A stretch of 64,000 bases of DNA from Aquabacterium sp. NJ1 (lineage in GTDB: Bacteria > Pseudomonadota > Gammaproteobacteria > Burkholderiales > Burkholderiaceae_C). The DNA lies in the NCBI RefSeq assembly GCF_000768065.1, contig NZ_JRKM01000001.1, forward strand, positions 992,001-1,056,000, read 5' to 3'. Below the pieces are notes generated by a model. That model made no database searches. It saw nothing but the letters and a program-made list of their open reading frames with translations, and was not told the DNA's origin. Numbering within the stretch: position 1 is the first letter of the stretch; every line of letters starts with the position of its first letter. The translations under genes were made by a program, and so were the position numbers. Positions 1-7,841 of this stretch are shown piece by piece.

Positions 1-346
1 TGAAAATGCGGGCGCATTGCCCAGCCTGCAAGGCCGCGCCCACCTGCCCTGCCGCAATGCGCTGGGCTTGCGGCAAGCTCACCGCATCAGCCGCCGCACC
101 AGCTTGCCCCGCTTGAGCCAGGTCAGCCGCACGCACGGCGTATCCGTCCATCGCACTGTTGTCCAGCGGCGGCACGTCCACTGACGAGACCATCGCTTGC
201 GCCAGCACCCGGCCCAGGGCCTCGAAGCTGCTGACCGATTCGGTCTGGCGCTGACCCTGCGCGCCTGCCACGTGCTGCTCGACCGCAGCGCGCAAGTTGG
301 ACCAGGCCTCATCCAGAGGCATCAGGGGCTTGAAGGCCGTGGCCAT
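1..346 (-). CDS. moeA: Molybdopterin molybdotransferase MoeA, N-terminal part
   Basis: MoeA inserts molybdate into adenylylated molybdopterin, the last step of molybdenum cofactor synthesis in the cytoplasm. The gene runs off the left edge, so only about 115 N-terminal codons are visible. They include the family hallmark PPLDNSAMDGYAVR near residues 58-71. The start is the ATG at 346, which gives MATAFKPLMPLDEAW, a typical MoeA N-terminus. It lies 39 bases after thrC on the same strand, the usual Burkholderiales order alaA-hom-thrC-moeA. The identity is firm. The C-terminal MoCF-binding domain is outside the window and cannot be checked. Confidence 0.93.
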   Translation of the reverse strand, partial: MATAFKPLMPLDEAWSNLRAAVEQHVAGAQGQRQTESVSSFEALGRVLAQAMVSSVDVPPLDNSAMDGYAVRAADLAQAGQAGAAADAVSLPQAQRIAAGQVGAALQAGQCARIF

Positions 347-385
347 GGCTCGCCTTTACGTTGTGGATGTCGATGGGGCGATGGG

Positions 386-1807
386 TCAGTCGTTGCAGTG
401 CTGGACGATGTAGTCCTTGACCTGCTGCGTGCTGTTGGGCACCACCACAAAGCGCTTGGGCAGGGTCTCCAGGCCTTCCAAGCCCTTGATCCAGCTGGGG
501 CGCTCGGGTTGACGGCCCGTGGCTTCGACGATGGTCTCAGCGAACTTGGCCGGCAAGGCGGTTTCCAGCACCAGCATGGTCACGCCGGGTTTGGCGTGCT
601 CGCGCGCCACCTTCAGGCCGTCGGCCGTGTGGGTGTCGATCATCACGCCAAAACGCTCGAAGGTGTCCTTGATGGTGGCCAGGCGGTCGCTGTGCTTGCT
701 GGTGCCCGACACAAAGCCATAGTCCTTGACCTTGGCGAATTCTTCGGCCGTGAGGTGGAACTCGCCACGCTGCTCGATCGCGTCCTTGAACAAGGACTTG
801 ACCTTGGCGCCATCGCGCCCCAGCAGATCGAACACGAAGCGCTCGAAGTTCGAGGCCTTGGAGATGTCCATCGAGGGCGACGAGGTTTCGTACGTCTCGG
901 CGCTGCCCCGCACGCGGTAGCTGCCCGTGCGGAAGAACTCGTCCAGCACGTTGTTCTCGTTGGTGGCCACCACCAGCGTGTCGATGGGCAGGCCCATCAT
1001 GCGGGCCACGTGGCCAGCGCACACATTGCCGAAGTTGCCCGAAGGCACGGTGAAGCTGACTTTCTCGGCGTTCGACTTGGTGGCGTAGAAGTAACCGGCG
1101 AAGTAGTACACCACCTGGGCCAGCAGGCGCGCCCAGTTGATCGAGTTGACCGTGCCGATCTTGTACTGGCGCTTGAAGGCCAGGTCGTTGGACACGGCCT
1201 TGACGATGTCCTGCGCGTCGTCGAACACGCCTTCCACGGCCAGGTTGTGGATGTTGGGGTCCTGCAGGCTGAACATCTGAGCCTGCTGGAAGGGGCTCAT
1301 GCGGCCATTGGGCGACAGCATGAACACGCGCACGCCCTTCTTGCCGCGCATGGCGTACTCGGCCGCACTACCCGTGTCGCCCGAAGTGGCGCCCAGGATG
1401 TTGAGCGACTCGCCGCGGCGCGCCAGTTCGTACTCGAACAGGTTGCCCAGCAGTTGCATGGCCATGTCCTTGAAGGCCAGCGTGGGGCCGTTGGACAAGG
1501 CTTGCAGCGCCAGACCAGGCTCCAGCGGCTTCAGGGGCGTGATCTCGTCAAAGCCGTACACCGCCTTGGTGTAGGTCTTGGCGGCCAGGGCCTTGATGTC
1601 GGCCTGGGGGATGTCGTCGATGTAGAGCGACAGGATCTCGCCAGCCAGCTCGGCATAGCTCAAGCCGCGCCACTTCGTCAGCGTCGCGTCGTCGATCTTG
1701 GGGTAAGACGTGGGCAGGTACAGGCCGCCATCGGGGGCCAGGCCTTCGAGCAGGATCTCGGCGAAACCGCGCTCGGTCTTGTCACCACGGGTAGAGATGT
1801 ACTTCAT
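386..1807 (-). CDS. thrC: Threonine synthase
   Basis: A PLP enzyme that converts O-phosphohomoserine to threonine, the last step of threonine synthesis. The 473-residue protein opens MKYISTRGDKTERGFAEIL, the conserved N-terminal threonine synthase signature. The PLP lysine is K113 in the context GPTLAFKDMA. The phosphate-binding segments ATSGDTGSAAEYAM and SGNFGNVCAGH follow. The length fits the long form of the family rather than the shorter 350-residue form. It starts two bases after the hom stop codon, so the two are almost certainly cotranscribed and probably translationally coupled. No anomalies seen. Confidence 0.97.
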   Translation of the reverse strand: MKYISTRGDKTERGFAEILLEGLAPDGGLYLPTSYPKIDDATLTKWRGLSYAELAGEILSLYIDDIPQADIKALAAKTYTKAVYGFDEITPLKPLEPGLALQALSNGPTLAFKDMAMQLLGNLFEYELARRGESLNILGATSGDTGSAAEYAMRGKKGVRVFMLSPNGRMSPFQQAQMFSLQDPNIHNLAVEGVFDDAQDIVKAVSNDLAFKRQYKIGTVNSINWARLLAQVVYYFAGYFYATKSNAEKVSFTVPSGNFGNVCAGHVARMMGLPIDTLVVATNENNVLDEFFRTGSYRVRGSAETYETSSPSMDISKASNFERFVFDLLGRDGAKVKSLFKDAIEQRGEFHLTAEEFAKVKDYGFVSGTSKHSDRLATIKDTFERFGVMIDTHTADGLKVAREHAKPGVTMLVLETALPAKFAETIVEATGRQPERPSWIKGLEGLETLPKRFVVVPNSTQQVKDYIVQHCND

Positions 1808-1809
1808 GA

Positions 1810-3147
1810 TCAGGCCAGCTCTTCTTTGCGCAGCTTGACGATGGGGGCGAGCACCGTAGGCAGGGCCTGCATGGCGGCCAGGGCCGTGTTCATGCGGCCT
1901 TCCTTGGTGTCGTGCGTCAGGATGATCAGGTCGGTCTGGTTGCCGCCTTCGCCGCTGACCTCATCGGCCTCACGCTGGATGACGGCGTCAATCGAGATGC
2001 CCTGCTCGGCCAGGATGCCCGTGATCTTGGCCAGCACGCCGGTCTGGTCGGCCACGCGCAGGCGGATGTAGAAGGACGTGACAACCTCGTCGATCGGCAG
2101 GATGGGCAGCGTCGACATCGAATCGGGCTGGAAGGCCAGATACGGCACGCGCGCGGCGGGGGCTGCGTCAATCAGGCGAGCGATGTCCACCAGGTCGGCC
2201 ACCACGGCCGATGCGGTCGGCTCGGCGCCGGCGCCCTTGCCGTAGTACATGGTCGTGCCCACGGCATCACCTTGCACCATCACGGCGTTCATCGCGCCCT
2301 CGACGTTGGCGATCAGGCGGCGCATCGGCACCAGCGTGGGGTGGGTGCGCAGCTCAATGCCATTGGCTTGGCGGCGCGCAATGCCCAGCAGCTTGATGCG
2401 GTAGCCCAGTTGCTCGGCGTACTTGATGTCCGTGGCCGACAGCTTGGTGATGCCCTCCACATGGGCCTTGTCGAACTGAACGGGCACACCAAAGGCGATG
2501 GCGCTCATGATCGTGGCCTTGTGCGCGGCGTCCACGCCTTCGATGTCGAAGGTGGGGTCGGCTTCGGCGTAACCCAGGCGCTGCGCTTCTTTCAGCACCA
2601 CGTCGAAGTCCAGGCCCTTGTCACGCATCTCGGACAGGATGAAGTTCGTGGTGCCATTGATGATGCCGGCCACCCACTGGATCTGGTTGGCGGTGAGGCC
2701 TTCACGCAGCGCCTTGATGATGGGGATGCCACCGGCCACGGCGGCCTCGAAGGCCACCATCACGCCCTTTTCGCGTGCGGCAGCGAAGATTTCAGTGCCA
2801 TGCACGGCCAGCAGAGCCTTGTTGGCCGTGACCACGTGCTTGCCGGCCGCAATGGCTTCCAGCACCAGGGCCTTGGCAATGCCATAGCCACCGATCAACT
2901 CCACCACCACGTCGATCTCGGGGTTGGCGATCACGGTGCGGGCATCGGACACGATCTGTGCCGAATCACCCACGACCTTCTTGGCCAGTTCGGTGTTCAG
3001 ATCGGCCACCATGGCGATCTCGATGCCGCGGCCGGCGCGGCGACGGATCTCTTCCTGGTTGCGCTTCAGCACGGTGAACGTGCCGCCACCGACGGTACCG
3101 ATCCCCAGCAGGCCGACCTTCACGGGTCGCAGTTGTTGTTGGCTCAT
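1810..3147 (-). CDS. hom: Homoserine dehydrogenase
   Basis: Reduces aspartate semialdehyde to homoserine, the branch point to threonine and methionine. It is the monofunctional form, not fused to aspartokinase. The 445-residue protein has an N-terminal Rossmann segment VKVGLLGIGTVGGGT at residues 9-23, the catalytic-domain stretch TANKALLA, and a C-terminal ACT domain beginning near RVADQTGVLAKITGIL, as expected for threonine feedback control. The reading frame stays open for 48 codons upstream, but MSQQQLRPVKVGLLG at 3147 matches the family start. It sits between alaA and thrC on the same strand. Confidence 0.96.
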   Translation of the reverse strand: MSQQQLRPVKVGLLGIGTVGGGTFTVLKRNQEEIRRRAGRGIEIAMVADLNTELAKKVVGDSAQIVSDARTVIANPEIDVVVELIGGYGIAKALVLEAIAAGKHVVTANKALLAVHGTEIFAAAREKGVMVAFEAAVAGGIPIIKALREGLTANQIQWVAGIINGTTNFILSEMRDKGLDFDVVLKEAQRLGYAEADPTFDIEGVDAAHKATIMSAIAFGVPVQFDKAHVEGITKLSATDIKYAEQLGYRIKLLGIARRQANGIELRTHPTLVPMRRLIANVEGAMNAVMVQGDAVGTTMYYGKGAGAEPTASAVVADLVDIARLIDAAPAARVPYLAFQPDSMSTLPILPIDEVVTSFYIRLRVADQTGVLAKITGILAEQGISIDAVIQREADEVSGEGGNQTDLIILTHDTKEGRMNTALAAMQALPTVLAPIVKLRKEELA

Positions 3148-3214
3148 TCGAATCTCACTTGAAGAAAACGTCCGCGGTGCCAGCGATCGGCGTGCACCGC
3201 ATGGAAAACGAAAA

Positions 3215-4447
3215 TCAGGCTGTGGCAGCGTGGCGCTTGCGATAGCCGTCCAGGAAGCGGGCGATGCGGTTGATGGCCTCGGCCAGGTCATCGCTGTTGG
3301 GCAGGAACACCAGGCGGAAGTGATCCGGGTGCGTCCAGTTGAAACCCGTACCCTGCACGATCAGCACCTTTTCTTCGGCCAGCAACTCATAGGCGAACTG
3401 CTGGTCGTCGGCGATGGGGTACATCTTGGGGTCGAGCTTGGGGAACATGTACAGCGCGCCCTTGGGCTTGACCACGCTCACGCCAGGGATCTTGTTGAGC
3501 ATCTCGTAGGCCAGGTCGCGCTGCTTGCACAGGCGGCCCGTGGGCGCGACGAGGTCCTTGATGCTCTGGTAACCGCCCAGGGCCGTCTGGATGGCCAACT
3601 GGCCCGGCGTGTTGGCACACAGGCGCATCGAAGCCAGCATGTTCAGGCCTTCGATGTAGTCCTTGGCATGACGCTTTTCACCGGACACCACCATCCAGCC
3701 CGCGCGGTAGCCGCAGGATCGGTAGTTCTTGCTCAGGCCGTTGAAGGTCAGGAACAACACATCTTCGGCCAGCGATGCCATGGCGGTGTGCGTGGCGCCG
3801 TCGTACAAGGTCTTGTCGTAGATCTCGTCGGCCATCACGATCAACTGGTGCTCACGGGCGACCTGGATGATCTCCTTGAGCAGGCTCTCCGGATACAGCG
3901 CCCCGGTCGGGTTGTTCGGATTGATGACCACGATGGCCTTGGTGCGCGGCGTGATCTTGGCGCGGATGTCGGCGATGTCGGGGTTCCAGTCGGCCTGCTC
4001 GTCGCAGATGTAGTGCACGGGGCGCCCGCCCGACAGCGACACGGCCGCCGTGTAGAGGGGGTAGTCAGGCGCGGGCAGCAGGACTTCGTCGTCCTCGTTG
4101 AGCAAGGCATTGAGCGCCATCACGATCAGCTCGGAGGCGCCATTGCCCAGGTAGACGTCATCCACCGTCACGCCCTGGATGCCCTTTTCCTGGCAGTAGT
4201 GCACCACGGACTTGCGCGGCGCGAACAGGCCCTTGCTGTCCGTGTAGCCCGCCGCCCCCGGCAGGTTGCGGATCATGTCCTGCACGATCTCGTCGGGCGG
4301 CTCCAGCCCGAACACGGCCAGGTTGCCGATGTTGAGCTTGATGATCTTGTGGCCCTCTTCCTCCATCTGCCGCGCCTTTTCCAGCACGGGCCCACGGATG
4401 TCATAACAGACGTTGGCGAGTTTGCTGGACTTGGCGATGGGCTTCAA
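3215..4447 (-). CDS. alaA: Alanine-synthesizing pyruvate aminotransferase AlaA
   Basis: A fold-type I PLP aminotransferase that makes alanine from pyruvate and glutamate. The protein aligns with E. coli AlaA from its first residues: KPIAKSSKLANVCYDIRGP here against SPIEKSSKLENVCYDIRGP in E. coli (from memory). It carries INPNNPTGA, the ADEIYDK aspartate region, and the PLP-lysine segment TFNGLSKNYR. I choose a TTG start at 4447 (410 residues). It lies exactly at the E. coli AlaA start and has GGAGAC seven bases upstream. The ATG at 4531 would add 28 residues with no family counterpart. The gene is first in the alaA-hom-thrC-moeA row and divergent from the Mth938-like gene. Confidence 0.93.
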   Translation of the reverse strand: MKPIAKSSKLANVCYDIRGPVLEKARQMEEEGHKIIKLNIGNLAVFGLEPPDEIVQDMIRNLPGAAGYTDSKGLFAPRKSVVHYCQEKGIQGVTVDDVYLGNGASELIVMALNALLNEDDEVLLPAPDYPLYTAAVSLSGGRPVHYICDEQADWNPDIADIRAKITPRTKAIVVINPNNPTGALYPESLLKEIIQVAREHQLIVMADEIYDKTLYDGATHTAMASLAEDVLFLTFNGLSKNYRSCGYRAGWMVVSGEKRHAKDYIEGLNMLASMRLCANTPGQLAIQTALGGYQSIKDLVAPTGRLCKQRDLAYEMLNKIPGVSVVKPKGALYMFPKLDPKMYPIADDQQFAYELLAEEKVLIVQGTGFNWTHPDHFRLVFLPNSDDLAEAINRIARFLDGYRKRHAATA

Positions 4448-4451
4448 AACA

Positions 4452-4457
4452 GTCTCC
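4452..4457 (-). promoter_or_regulatory. Shine-Dalgarno site deciding a TTG start for alaA
   Basis: The minus strand reads GGAGAC, seven bases before TTG at 4447. No ATG or GTG with a comparable ribosome site lies at the family-conserved start, so this site supports the TTG call. Confidence 0.7.
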
Positions 4458-4584
4458 AAAACAGAGCGATGCAGGCGATACGAGGGCGGACGGTGTGCCT
4501 CAAACCCCTGCCGGCTGTCCGGACAGACCAAAACGAGGGCGAAATGAGGGAAAGCTAGAATTTAACCACACTGATCCGACTCTT

Positions 4585-4959
4585 ATGAAACTGCAACCCG
4601 ACCGCGCCGAGGGCGTGAACATCATCAATGCCTACACGGCGGGCTCCGTGTCCGTCAACGGTGAGGCGTACACTGGCAGCATCCTGGTACCGCCGACCGG
4701 GCCGGTGATCCCCTGGGACGTGAACGCGCTGTCAGACCTCACGCAAGCCCATTTCGAGCGCATGGCCGAAGCCCGGCCCGAACTGATCATCTTTGGCAGC
4801 GGCCGCCAGTTGCGTTTCCCGCCGCCAGCGCTGCTGCGCCCCTTGATGGCCGCGCGCATCGGCATCGAGACCATGGACACGGCCGCCGCGGCCCGCACCT
4901 ACAACATCCTGGTGGCGGAGGGTCGCCAGGTCATGGCCGCCCTGCTCGTCCATTCGTGA
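4585..4959 (+). CDS. Mth938-like (DUF498) domain protein
   Basis: A 124-residue cytoplasmic protein of the Mth938/DUF498 family. The typical segments are visible: GSILVPPTGPVIPWDV, the central ELIIFGSGRQLRFPP, and the terminal GIETMDTAAAARTYNILVAEGR. The family has no firmly established enzymatic role; relatives of the mitochondrial complex I factor NDUFAF3 share the fold. The start at 4585 (MKLQPDR) is preceded by the -10-like TAGAAT at 4556-4561 and gives the normal family length. It stands alone between divergent alaA and downstream bcp. Confidence 0.85.
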   Translation: MKLQPDRAEGVNIINAYTAGSVSVNGEAYTGSILVPPTGPVIPWDVNALSDLTQAHFERMAEARPELIIFGSGRQLRFPPPALLRPLMAARIGIETMDTAAAARTYNILVAEGRQVMAALLVHS

Positions 4960-5023
4960 TGCGAAAAACGCCCTCCTTGTGGGGGATGTGCCCCGAGTTT
5001 CGGGGGTGGGCCCAGAAGCACTT

Positions 5024-5029
5024 TATAAT
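5024..5029 (+). promoter_or_regulatory. -10 element of the bcp promoter
   Basis: A perfect TATAAT lies 36 bases before the bcp ATG. No convincing TTGACA is found 16-18 bases upstream. A hairpin, CCCCGA/TCGGGG around 4991-5005, lies just before it and may close the upstream transcript. The -10 itself is clear; the rest of the promoter is weak. Confidence 0.55.
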
Positions 5030-5065
5030 TGCAGGCTAATCAAGCAGGCTGCTGATCACTACAAC

Positions 5066-5545
5066 ATGACACCCGCCCTCAACAAACCTTTGCCGGAATT
5101 TGAAGCTGTCGCCACCGGAGGTGTGAAATTCACGCCTCACGCCTTCGTGGGACAGACTGTGGTGCTGTACTTCTACCCGAAGGACCATACACCTGGATGC
5201 ACCACCGAAGCCATGCAATTCCGTGACAAACACAAGGAATTCGTCAAGGCAGGTGCAGTCGTGTTCGGCGTATCGCGAGACAACCTCGCCTCGCACGACA
5301 AGTTCAAGGAAAACCTCGAGTTGCCCTTCGAACTCATTGCCGATACGGAAGAAAAGCTCTGCCACATGTTCGGCGTGGTCAAGAACAAGATCATGTACGG
5401 CAAGAAGGTCAAGGGCATCGAGCGCTCGACCTTCCTGATCGGGCCCGATGGCGTGCTGCGCGAAGAATGGCGCGGCATCAAGGTCGCCGGTCACGTCGAT
5501 GACGTGCTCAAGGCCGTGAAGGACCTGAAGCAAGAAGCGGCCTGA
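5066..5545 (+). CDS. bcp: Thioredoxin-dependent peroxiredoxin, Bcp/PrxQ type
   Basis: Reduces hydrogen peroxide and organic hydroperoxides in the cytoplasm. The 159-residue protein has the peroxidatic cysteine C45 in KDHTPGCTTEAMQF, followed by the thioredoxin-fold strands and the terminal GVLREEWRGIKVAGH. In many Bcp proteins a resolving cysteine lies five residues after the first; here that position is Met50. Another cysteine, C99 in EEKLCHMFG, could serve instead, or the enzyme may work as a 1-Cys type. The start at 5066 follows the TATAAT promoter. A strong terminator follows the stop. Confidence 0.93.
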   Translation: MTPALNKPLPEFEAVATGGVKFTPHAFVGQTVVLYFYPKDHTPGCTTEAMQFRDKHKEFVKAGAVVFGVSRDNLASHDKFKENLELPFELIADTEEKLCHMFGVVKNKIMYGKKVKGIERSTFLIGPDGVLREEWRGIKVAGHVDDVLKAVKDLKQEAA

Positions 5546-5566
5546 TCGTTTCTCGCGCACCGGAAC

Positions 5567-5596
5567 AAGCGCCTCGCAACGAGGCGCTTTTCTTTT
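5567..5596 (+). terminator. Intrinsic terminator of bcp
   Basis: A nine-base stem AAGCGCCTC/GAGGCGCTT with loop GCAAC runs into TTTTCTTTT. It lies 21 bases after the bcp stop codon. Confidence 0.9.
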
Positions 5597-5742
5597 GCGC
5601 TGGCGCATCTGCGCCCGCCGCGACCTGCACCGGGTCGCCCCGATGGGGACTTGCCCTCATCATGAAAATCGCTCAGGGAAAGCGTGATGCATTCGGCCTG
5701 TTGATGTGCTGCAACAGCACCACATCGCGGGCACGGAGTGTG

Positions 5743-5873
5743 CATAATCGTTTACATGCATCTGAGCTGTTCTGAACTCAGTCCACTGTCTGACCACCGA
5801 TCCACCGAGCATCGACCTGATGCCTGTGAGATCGACCAGCCTGAGGCCGCACATTGTCTTGTGCGGCCTTTTT
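5743..5873 (+). ncRNA. Candidate small RNA or attenuated leader upstream of the phoH-like gene
   Basis: The 359 bases between bcp and the PhoH-like gene hold no credible ORF. CATAAT at 5743-5748 is a possible -10, and a strong intrinsic terminator ends the stretch at about 5873. Between them are short dyads, for example CTGAG/CTCAG around 5762-5781, and a repeated ATCGACC. A transcript of about 115-120 bases would fit either a free small RNA or a prematurely terminated leader of the downstream gene. The -35 is weak and I recognise no known RNA family. Confidence 0.35.
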
Positions 5874-5877
5874 GTTT
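5844..5877 (+). terminator. Strong intrinsic terminator just before the phoH-like gene
   Basis: A nine-base perfect stem AGGCCGCAC/GTGCGGCCT with loop ATTGTCTT is followed by TTTTTGTTT. It ends 28 bases before the ATG at 5905. It is far from the bcp terminator, so it must end a separate transcript. Confidence 0.85.
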
Positions 5878-5904
5878 GTGCCTTCACTCCTGACGGACTT
5901 CATC

Positions 5905-7665
5905 ATGCCTCTGCCCAAGCCGCCCACCAAACGCGCTGACATGCTGACCGCTGAAGACTTCACGTCCCAGCCCAAACCTGTCAAGCAAGCCAAGAGCAGC
6001 ACCCGCGCTTCATCGGCCAAAGCAGCCCCCACCAGCGTTCAGCCACCCGTGCTGGAACTGGTGAGACCCGCCCCCGCCGTGGTTGAGCAGGTCACCCCCC
6101 CCAAACCTGCGAGCACCAAAACGGGGCGAGCAGCAGCACCCATCGTGGCCGACAAATCTGGCGGCGCCCCCGTGTCCACCAAATCGACCAACGGCGACAG
6201 CGCCAAGGTCCGCAACACGCCCGCACCTGGCTCCAGCCCCACGCGCCGCCGCCGCGATGTGGGTGGCCCCGCCAAGCTCTTCGTGCTGGACACCAATGTG
6301 CTCTTGCACGACCCGATGTCCCTCTTCCGCTTCGAGGAGCACGACGTCTACCTGCCCATGATCACGCTGGAAGAGCTGGACGGGCACAAGAAGGGCATGA
6401 CCGAGGTGGCGCGCAACGCCCGCCAGGTCAGCCGTGACCTGGACGCGCTGGCTGCCGACTTGAGCAGCCGCCAGCAGGTAGACCCTGCCTCCGGCATCGA
6501 CCTGACCAAGACCGGCCACGTCGAGGCCAAGGGCAAGCTGTACTTCCAGACCATGGGCATGGAAGTGCAACTGCCCGCCGGCCTGCCGCAAGGCAAGGCC
6601 GACAACCAGATCCTGGGCGTCGTGCAGGCCCTGCGCAGCCAGCACCCTGGTCGCGATGTCGTGCTGGTGTCCAAGGACATCAACATGCGCATCAAGGCCC
6701 GTGCCCTGGGCCTGATCGCTGAAGACTACTTCAACGACAAGACGCTGGAAGACGGCGACCTGCTGTACACCGGCGTGCTGCCCCTGCCCGCCGACTTCTG
6801 GGACAAGCATGCCAAGGGCATGGAGAGCTGGCAGCAAGGCGGCATCACCTACTACCGCGTCAGCGGCCCGATGGTGCCGGTCCTCCTGGTCAACCAGTTC
6901 GTCTACCTGGAAGGCCCCGGCGTCACGCCCTGGTATGGCAAGGTCACCGAGATCACCGGCAAGACGGCCGTGCTCCGTACGCTCAAGGACTACGCCAACC
7001 AGAAGCACTCGGTGTGGGGTGTGGCGGCGCGCAACCGCGAACAGAACTTCGCGCTGAACCTGCTGATGGACCCGGAATGCGACTTCGTGACGCTGACGGG
7101 CTCGGCCGGTACCGGCAAGACGCTGATGACGCTGGCGGCCGCCTTGAGCCAGGTGCTGGACGAACGCCGCTACACCGAGATCATCGTCACCCGCGTGACG
7201 GTGCCGGTGGGTGAAGACATCGGCTTCCTGCCCGGCACGGAAGAAGAAAAGATGTCGCCCTGGATGGGCGCGCTCGATGACAACCTGGAAGTGCTGGCCC
7301 GCGGCGACAACAGCGCCGGTGAATGGGGCCGTGCCGCCACCAACGAGTTGGTGCGCAGCAAGATCAAGATCAAGAGCATGAACTTCATGCGGGGCCGCAC
7401 CTTCCTCAACAAGTTCCTGATCATCGACGAGGCGCAGAACCTCACCCCCAAGCAGATGAAGACGCTGATCACGCGTGCCGGCCCGGGCACCAAGATCATC
7501 TGCCTGGGCAACCTGGCGCAGATCGACACGCCTTATCTGACCGAAGGCAGTTCAGGCCTGACCTATGCGGTGGACAAGTTCAAGGGCTGGCCACACAGCG
7601 GGCACGTCACACTGGCACGCGGCGAGCGCTCGCGCCTGGCAGACTTCGCCTCCGAAGTGCTCTGA
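5905..7665 (+). CDS. PIN-PhoH fusion ATPase (PhoH2 family)
   Basis: A 586-residue protein. A disordered basic, Ala/Pro-rich region covers about residues 1-120. A PIN nuclease domain follows, starting KLFVLDTNVLLHD with its first metal aspartate. The PhoH ATPase domain has Walker A LTGSAGTGKTLMT and Walker B FLIIDEAQNLTP. PhoH2 proteins are described as RNA helicase/ribonucleases, so an RNA-processing role in the cytoplasm is likely but not shown here. The ATG at 5905 is chosen because upstream codons run into the leader terminator. The Shine-Dalgarno is weak. The gene appears monocistronic, with terminators on both sides. Confidence 0.92.
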   Translation: MPLPKPPTKRADMLTAEDFTSQPKPVKQAKSSTRASSAKAAPTSVQPPVLELVRPAPAVVEQVTPPKPASTKTGRAAAPIVADKSGGAPVSTKSTNGDSAKVRNTPAPGSSPTRRRRDVGGPAKLFVLDTNVLLHDPMSLFRFEEHDVYLPMITLEELDGHKKGMTEVARNARQVSRDLDALAADLSSRQQVDPASGIDLTKTGHVEAKGKLYFQTMGMEVQLPAGLPQGKADNQILGVVQALRSQHPGRDVVLVSKDINMRIKARALGLIAEDYFNDKTLEDGDLLYTGVLPLPADFWDKHAKGMESWQQGGITYYRVSGPMVPVLLVNQFVYLEGPGVTPWYGKVTEITGKTAVLRTLKDYANQKHSVWGVAARNREQNFALNLLMDPECDFVTLTGSAGTGKTLMTLAAALSQVLDERRYTEIIVTRVTVPVGEDIGFLPGTEEEKMSPWMGALDDNLEVLARGDNSAGEWGRAATNELVRSKIKIKSMNFMRGRTFLNKFLIIDEAQNLTPKQMKTLITRAGPGTKIICLGNLAQIDTPYLTEGSSGLTYAVDKFKGWPHSGHVTLARGERSRLADFASEVL

Positions 7666-7687
7666 GCTCCTTTCAGCCTCATGCACG

Positions 7688-7714
7688 AGGGCCCCATCCG
7701 GGGCCCTTTTTCTT
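7688..7714 (+). terminator. Intrinsic terminator of the phoH-like gene
   Basis: An eight-base stem AGGGCCCC/GGGGCCCT with loop ATCC is followed by a T-rich run, 22 bases after the stop codon. Confidence 0.9.
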
Positions 7715-7841
7715 TATGTCTTTCAGAAGATGGAAATACGCGCATTACTTGGCATAAACAGCGAGGCAACTTGATCCGACCCCGACACAAAGCGCTTGCA
7801 AATCGACAGAATGAAGAAGTAAGCAGCTGTACATCCTCATC

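Noticed and set aside
197-2071. Long plus-strand open frame (624 codons) across thrC and hom
   Set aside because: It is antisense to two certain genes and its His/Gly/Val-rich translation is typical of an antisense frame in GC-rich coding DNA.
4448-4531. N-terminal extension of AlaA from the ATG at 4531
   Set aside because: The 28 extra residues have no counterpart in AlaA, and a TTG with a good ribosome site lies exactly at the conserved start.
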